From Darwinibacter acetoxidans_A (lineage in GTDB: Bacteria > Bacillota > Limnochordia > Darwinibacteriales > Darwinibacteriaceae): DNA of 18,548 bases. The position numbers were made by a program, and so were the translations under genes. The notes beneath the pieces were generated by a model. The model was not told the origin of the DNA and made no database searches. It saw only the letters and a program-made list of their open reading frames with translations. Of the stretch, positions 16,038-18,548 are shown piece by piece (position 1 is the stretch's first letter; each line of letters opens with the position of its first letter). Location of the stretch: the NCBI GenBank assembly GCA_041936745.1, contig JBHGWS010000012.1:1-18548 (forward strand). The letters run 5' to 3'.

Positions 16038-17192
16038 ATGAGAACGATCATGCACGTCGATATGGATGCGTTTTTTGCGTCTGTTGAAATTTTAGATAAT
16101 CCCAAGTACGCGGGTAAACCAGTTATTGTAGGCGGCCGCAGAAATTCGCGCCGCGGGGTTGTTTCCGCCGCTTCTTACGAAGCCCGCAAATTTGGGGTGC
16201 ACAGTGCCATGCCTATAGCTAAGGCAGCAATCTTGTGTCCCAAGGGCATCTTTTTGCCTACCCGCATGAGCCGCTACCAAGAAGTTTCACACCAAATCCA
16301 GGCCTTGTTCCCCCGCTTCTCCCCTTTGGTGGAGCCTTTATCCATTGATGAAGCTTTTTTGGATATGAGCGGCTGCGAGCATTTTTATCCAAGCTTGGAA
16401 GCTATGGGTAAAGAGCTCAAGACAGCCATTTTGGAACAGACCGGCTTAACCGCCTCTGTGGGCATTGCGCCTAATAAATTTCTGGCCAAGCTCGCCTCAG
16501 ATTGGCAAAAACCCGACGGGTTGTTTGTTCTCCGCCCGGGCCAAGTCCAGGCATTCTTAAATGATTTACCTGTCAATAAACTTTGGGGTGTGGGGAAAAA
16601 ATCCGAACAGAGGCTGCATGAGTTAAACATTTTTAAGGTAGGCGATATCCTTAAGTATTCTAAGCCTTGGCTGATGGAGAGGCTCGGTTCTTCCTTCGGA
16701 GCCCATATCTTTCATTTAGCCCGGGGCTTTGACGAGCGCCCGGTTGAGCCTGGTCAACAGGCAAAGTCTATCGGCCACGAAGTGACCTTCTCCCACGATC
16801 AAACAAATGCGGCCTTTTTACGCAGCCAATTGGCACAGATGAGTGAAAAGGTCGGCTGGCGTTTGCGGGAGAAAAAGTTTTATGCCCGCACTGTTTCCAT
16901 CAAAGTCCGCTTTGAGGACTTTGAAACGATCACCAGATCACAAACCCACGCTACACCCTTTAATGATGATGATACCATTTTTTCGCAGGCTTTACACCTT
17001 TTAGAAAGTGTCAAGCCAAAGCCGGTACGCCTTCTGGGGGTTACGGTCAGCAATCTCTCCGTCGGTGCCCAGCTGTCTTTGTTCGAAACAGATGAACACG
17101 GCGCCAGCAAGGTGAATGAAGTGATAGATTCGATCAACCGGCGCTTTTCCCCGGGCACTATTACTAAAGGCCGCACTTTACCTGAAAAGTAA
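16038..17192 (+). CDS. dinB: DNA polymerase IV (Y family)
   Basis: A 384-residue translesion polymerase. Catalytic acidic residues are D8 and D104-E105 (SIDEAFLD at 102-109); F12-F13 includes the steric gate against ribonucleotides. A GVGKK helix-hairpin-helix segment follows in the thumb region. The C-terminal QLSLF (345-349) is a beta-clamp-binding motif, which recruits it to the replication fork. The ribosome binding site GGGGGAGG lies just upstream. It is the only complete plus-strand protein gene in the window, divergent from hflX and convergent with codY. No LexA box was recognised upstream. Confidence 0.97.
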   Translation: MRTIMHVDMDAFFASVEILDNPKYAGKPVIVGGRRNSRRGVVSAASYEARKFGVHSAMPIAKAAILCPKGIFLPTRMSRYQEVSHQIQALFPRFSPLVEPLSIDEAFLDMSGCEHFYPSLEAMGKELKTAILEQTGLTASVGIAPNKFLAKLASDWQKPDGLFVLRPGQVQAFLNDLPVNKLWGVGKKSEQRLHELNIFKVGDILKYSKPWLMERLGSSFGAHIFHLARGFDERPVEPGQQAKSIGHEVTFSHDQTNAAFLRSQLAQMSEKVGWRLREKKFYARTVSIKVRFEDFETITRSQTHATPFNDDDTIFSQALHLLESVKPKPVRLLGVTVSNLSVGAQLSLFETDEHGASKVNEVIDSINRRFSPGTITKGRTLPEK

Positions 17193-17194
17193 GA

Positions 17195-17225
17195 GTAAAA
17201 AGACCTATGTAGTCTAGTACATAGG
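17195..17225 (-). terminator. Intrinsic terminator of codY
   Basis: On the minus strand CCTATGTA, a six-base loop and TACATAGG form a perfect eight-pair hairpin (17204-17225), followed by TCTTTTTAC. It sits 30 nt after the codY stop, between convergent codY and dinB. Read on the plus strand the hairpin has no T-run, so it may only weakly stop dinB transcription. Confidence 0.8.
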
Positions 17226-17255
17226 CCGGCCAACCAAACCCTTTTGTTGGAAAAA

Positions 17256-17990
17256 TTACGAGTGAGGGTACCACTGCTTTTCAAACTCTTTACGAATTTC
17301 GGAGTTAAGAATGCGTAAATAGGTGCCCTTCATCCCCAAAGAACGGGACTCAATCACATTGGCCGAAGCTAATTTGCGCAGTGCATTAACGATTACGGAG
17401 CGCGTAATATCCGCTTCGTCAGCAATGCGGCTGGCGATCAGCAGGCCTTCGTCGCCATCGAGCTCTTCAAAGATTTTCTGCATCGCCACGATCTCAGAAT
17501 AGGAGAGGCTGTTAATTGCAGACCTCGCGGCCCGCGTTTCCGCGGCTTTATCTTCCTGCCTTGCCCTGATCACCCGGGAGATAATCATTCCCAAGGCCAC
17601 TCCGGCAATCCTAGCGATGTCCTGGTCTTCTTGGGTAAAATCAGCGGAACGGACAAAAATCATGGAGCCTACACGTTCGTCGCCGCCGATGATAGGGGTA
17701 ATCATGACGGTTTCGCCTTCAGCGCCTTCTGAGAGGCTGATGTCTGCGACGCGATTAGCCAGGCGTTGGATACTTTCCGGAGCCTGCCCGTTAAACAACC
17801 AGTCCGCATCAAAAGGTGTGCTGTCATAACCTTCTTCCAGAGCGTAGCCAAGTAGTTTGCCGCGTCTGCCCAACACGTAAATATTGGTGTTTTCCATCCC
17901 CTCTTGCAAAGCCTCACAGAGTTCGTTAAAATCCGCACTAGTGGTGATGCGTTGAAGCGACTGCAAAAATTGATTCATCCTCGATAACAT
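17256..17990 (-). CDS. codY: Global transcriptional regulator CodY
   Basis: A 244-residue GTP- and branched-chain-amino-acid-sensing repressor of starvation-related genes in low-G+C Firmicutes. The N-terminal GAF domain includes GRRGKLLGY (41-49), part of the GTP-contact region in Bacillus CodY, and the PIIGGDERVG strand (99-108). The C-terminal winged helix-turn-helix (about 185-226) is almost identical to Bacillus (ITRSVIVNALRKLASANVIESRSLGMKGTYLR region), so the DNA site should be the standard CodY box. The effector-loop segment between these landmarks is about 14 residues shorter and lacks the Bacillus RM...FP ligand residues. It stands alone, without its usual clpQ/clpY neighbours. AAAGGTGG supports the start. 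Confidence 0.96.
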   Translation of the reverse strand: MLSRMNQFLQSLQRITTSADFNELCEALQEGMENTNIYVLGRRGKLLGYALEEGYDSTPFDADWLFNGQAPESIQRLANRVADISLSEGAEGETVMITPIIGGDERVGSMIFVRSADFTQEDQDIARIAGVALGMIISRVIRARQEDKAAETRAARSAINSLSYSEIVAMQKIFEELDGDEGLLIASRIADEADITRSVIVNALRKLASANVIESRSLGMKGTYLRILNSEIRKEFEKQWYPHS

Positions 17991-18040
17991 CTTTTGTCCA
18001 CCTTTCTAAGCATACTGAAAAAATGCTCTGTGTCATATCA

Positions 18041-18069
18041 ATTATATATATTCTAAAAATTAATGTCAA
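18041..18069 (-). promoter_or_regulatory. Sigma-A promoter of codY
   Basis: The minus strand has a perfect TTGACA (18064-18069), a 17-nt A/T-rich spacer and a perfect TATAAT (18041-18046). Transcription would start near 18034, leaving a leader of about 44 nt that contains AAAGGTGG. This is the strongest promoter seen in the window and shows that codY is transcribed on its own. Confidence 0.88.
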
Positions 18070-18241
18070 TGCTGTCCGCCGCCTGGAACTGGAACTTTTA
18101 AAAATAAGTACTTTTTGGTAAAAGGGAAGTAAACATTAGATTATGTTGCATCGGCAGACAGCCTATTCCAATTTTCAGAATAATAAAAAGGCCCCTTTTC
18201 TCTGGTTTTCCCTGACTGGTATTTTTTAATCGGAAAATTAA
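18070..18241. other. Intergenic control region between codY and tRNA-Leu
   Basis: About 170 nt between the two divergent promoters has no convincing open reading frame. It is A/T-rich and contains the CodY box listed separately. A second, poorer match to the right half of the box (GAAAATT, about 18234-18240) lies next to the tRNA-Leu -35 element. No riboswitch or T-box structure was recognised. Confidence 0.6.
18170..18184 (+). promoter_or_regulatory. CodY box
   Basis: AATTTTCAGAATAAT matches the CodY consensus AATTTTCWGAAAATT at 13 of 15 positions, with mismatches only in the right arm. It is 100 nt upstream of the codY -35 element and 57 nt upstream of the tRNA-Leu -35 element. It could serve autoregulation of codY or control of the divergent tRNA. 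The window's CodY has an intact DNA-binding domain. Confidence 0.55.
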
Positions 18242-18270
18242 TTGACTTTTAGCCCAACCCGTGCTAAATT
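18242..18270 (+). promoter_or_regulatory. Sigma-A promoter of tRNA-Leu
   Basis: TTGACT (18242-18247), a 17-nt spacer and TAAATT (18265-18270) precede the tRNA. The start would fall about 8-10 nt before the mature 5' end. Confidence 0.6.
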
Positions 18271-18285
18271 AGTATCTGGATGCGG

Positions 18286-18371
18286 GCCGAAGTGGCGGAA
18301 CGGCAGACGCGCTGCGTTCAGGGCGCAGTGAGCACAAGCTCGTGTGGGTTCAAATCCCACCTTCGGCACCA
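18286..18371 (+). tRNA. tRNA-Leu (anticodon CAG)
   Basis: An 86-nt class II tRNA. The acceptor arms GCCGAAG (18286-18292) and CTTCGGC (18361-18367) pair fully, followed by an A discriminator and an encoded CCA. The anticodon stem CTGCG/CGCAG encloses TTCAGGG, giving CAG, which reads CUG. A long variable arm (GAGC, loop, GCTC) and a T-arm with GTGGG/CCCAC around TTCAAAT confirm leucine type. It stands alone with its own promoter and terminator. Confidence 0.97.
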
Positions 18372-18382
18372 TATAGAAATTG

Positions 18383-18408
18383 ACCCCAGTTTAGCTGGGG
18401 TTTTGTTT
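18383..18408 (+). terminator. Intrinsic terminator of tRNA-Leu
   Basis: ACCCCAG, a TTTAG loop and CTGGGGT form a seven-pair hairpin followed by TTTGTTT. It begins 11 nt after the CCA end. Confidence 0.88.
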
Positions 18409-18488
18409 ATTTTCGGGGAGAGTTGCCCATCAAATGACCATCAGGCATAATCTTCTTCTACCGGAATATGATGGTTTAAAAGAACATC

Positions 18489-18548
18489 ATGTTCGTACGT
18501 ATCGTCAAAGCGAAAGACAAGAAGTATGCTCAAGTCGTAGAGTCTTTC
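18489..18548 (+). mobile_element. N-terminal start of an IS transposase (probably IS1634-like), cut by window edge
   Basis: Twenty open codons run off the window, beginning MFVRIVKAKDKKY and continuing AQVVESF. This matches my recollection of the N-terminus of IS1634-like transposases of the IS4 superfamily (M-[FY]-[VI]-R ... Y-x-Q-[IV]-V-E-[SN]). The catalytic DDE region lies outside. Upstream, ACCATCA (18437-18443) and TGATGGT (18469-18475) form a 7-bp inverted repeat, but the true IS end and any target duplication cannot be placed. It would be inserted just after the tRNA-Leu terminator. Confidence 0.55.

Noticed and set aside
17229..17250. Imperfect hairpin (CCAAC...GTTGG) between dinB and codY
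   Set aside because: It is short, has a mismatch and no T-run on either strand, so it is not called a terminator of dinB.
18226..18240. Second CodY-box-like sequence near the tRNA-Leu promoter
   Set aside because: Only about 10 of 15 positions match (right half only), too weak to list as a site on its own.
1..18548. CRISPR array, prophage, toxin-antitoxin or defence system
   Set aside because: No regular repeat-spacer pattern, integrase, phage structural gene or small antitoxin-toxin pair was seen.

Overview
The window looks like a spore-forming Firmicute, probably of class Clostridia or a related deep lineage. It has spoIIQ and spoIIID, CodY, a YwlE-type protein-arginine phosphatase, and the Bacillus/Clostridium order tdk, yqhQ, prfA, prmC, tsaC, ywlE, rpiB, upp, comEB, tagO, wecB, atp. 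Base composition is moderate and no species can be named. Almost all genes are housekeeping genes on the minus strand, so the window is described right to left.

Right end (about 17990-18548): an IS-type transposase enters from the edge (20 codons visible, plus strand). A tRNA-Leu(CAG) with its own promoter and terminator lies next to it. A 295-nt regulatory region separates the tRNA from codY. It holds a consensus sigma-A promoter for codY and a 13/15 match to the CodY box. Next come codY (minus) with an intrinsic terminator, convergent dinB (plus), and hflX (minus, divergent from dinB).

Centre and left (14661 down to 845): fifteen minus-strand genes are packed with overlaps or gaps of at most 18 nt: tdk, an RCK_C-domain membrane protein, yqhQ (DUF1385), prfA, prmC, tsaC, ywlE, rpiB, upp, comEB, tagO, wecB, atpA, atpG, atpD, atpC. 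(Counting tdk through atpC gives sixteen coding entries, that is fifteen junctions.) The run ends in a terminator whose hairpin starts inside the last atpC codons. It combines translation termination (RF1 and its methylase), tRNA threonylcarbamoylation, nucleotide salvage, cell-wall polymer precursor synthesis and the F1 ATPase.

Left end: spoIIQ, with a candidate sigma-F promoter and a catalytically dead M23 domain, is followed by the first eight codons of spoIIID with a candidate sigma-E promoter.

The most striking feature is what is absent. wecB runs by a 20-nt overlap straight into atpA, so the block usually found there (atpI, atpB, atpE, atpF and atpH, i.e. the whole membrane Fo sector and delta) is missing, although alpha, gamma, beta and epsilon are intact. 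Other usual neighbours are also absent: glyA between rpiB and upp, and murA/spoIID between atpC and spoIIQ. No CRISPR array, prophage or obviously new defence system is visible. The least-understood protein is the RCK_C membrane protein at 13179-14084.
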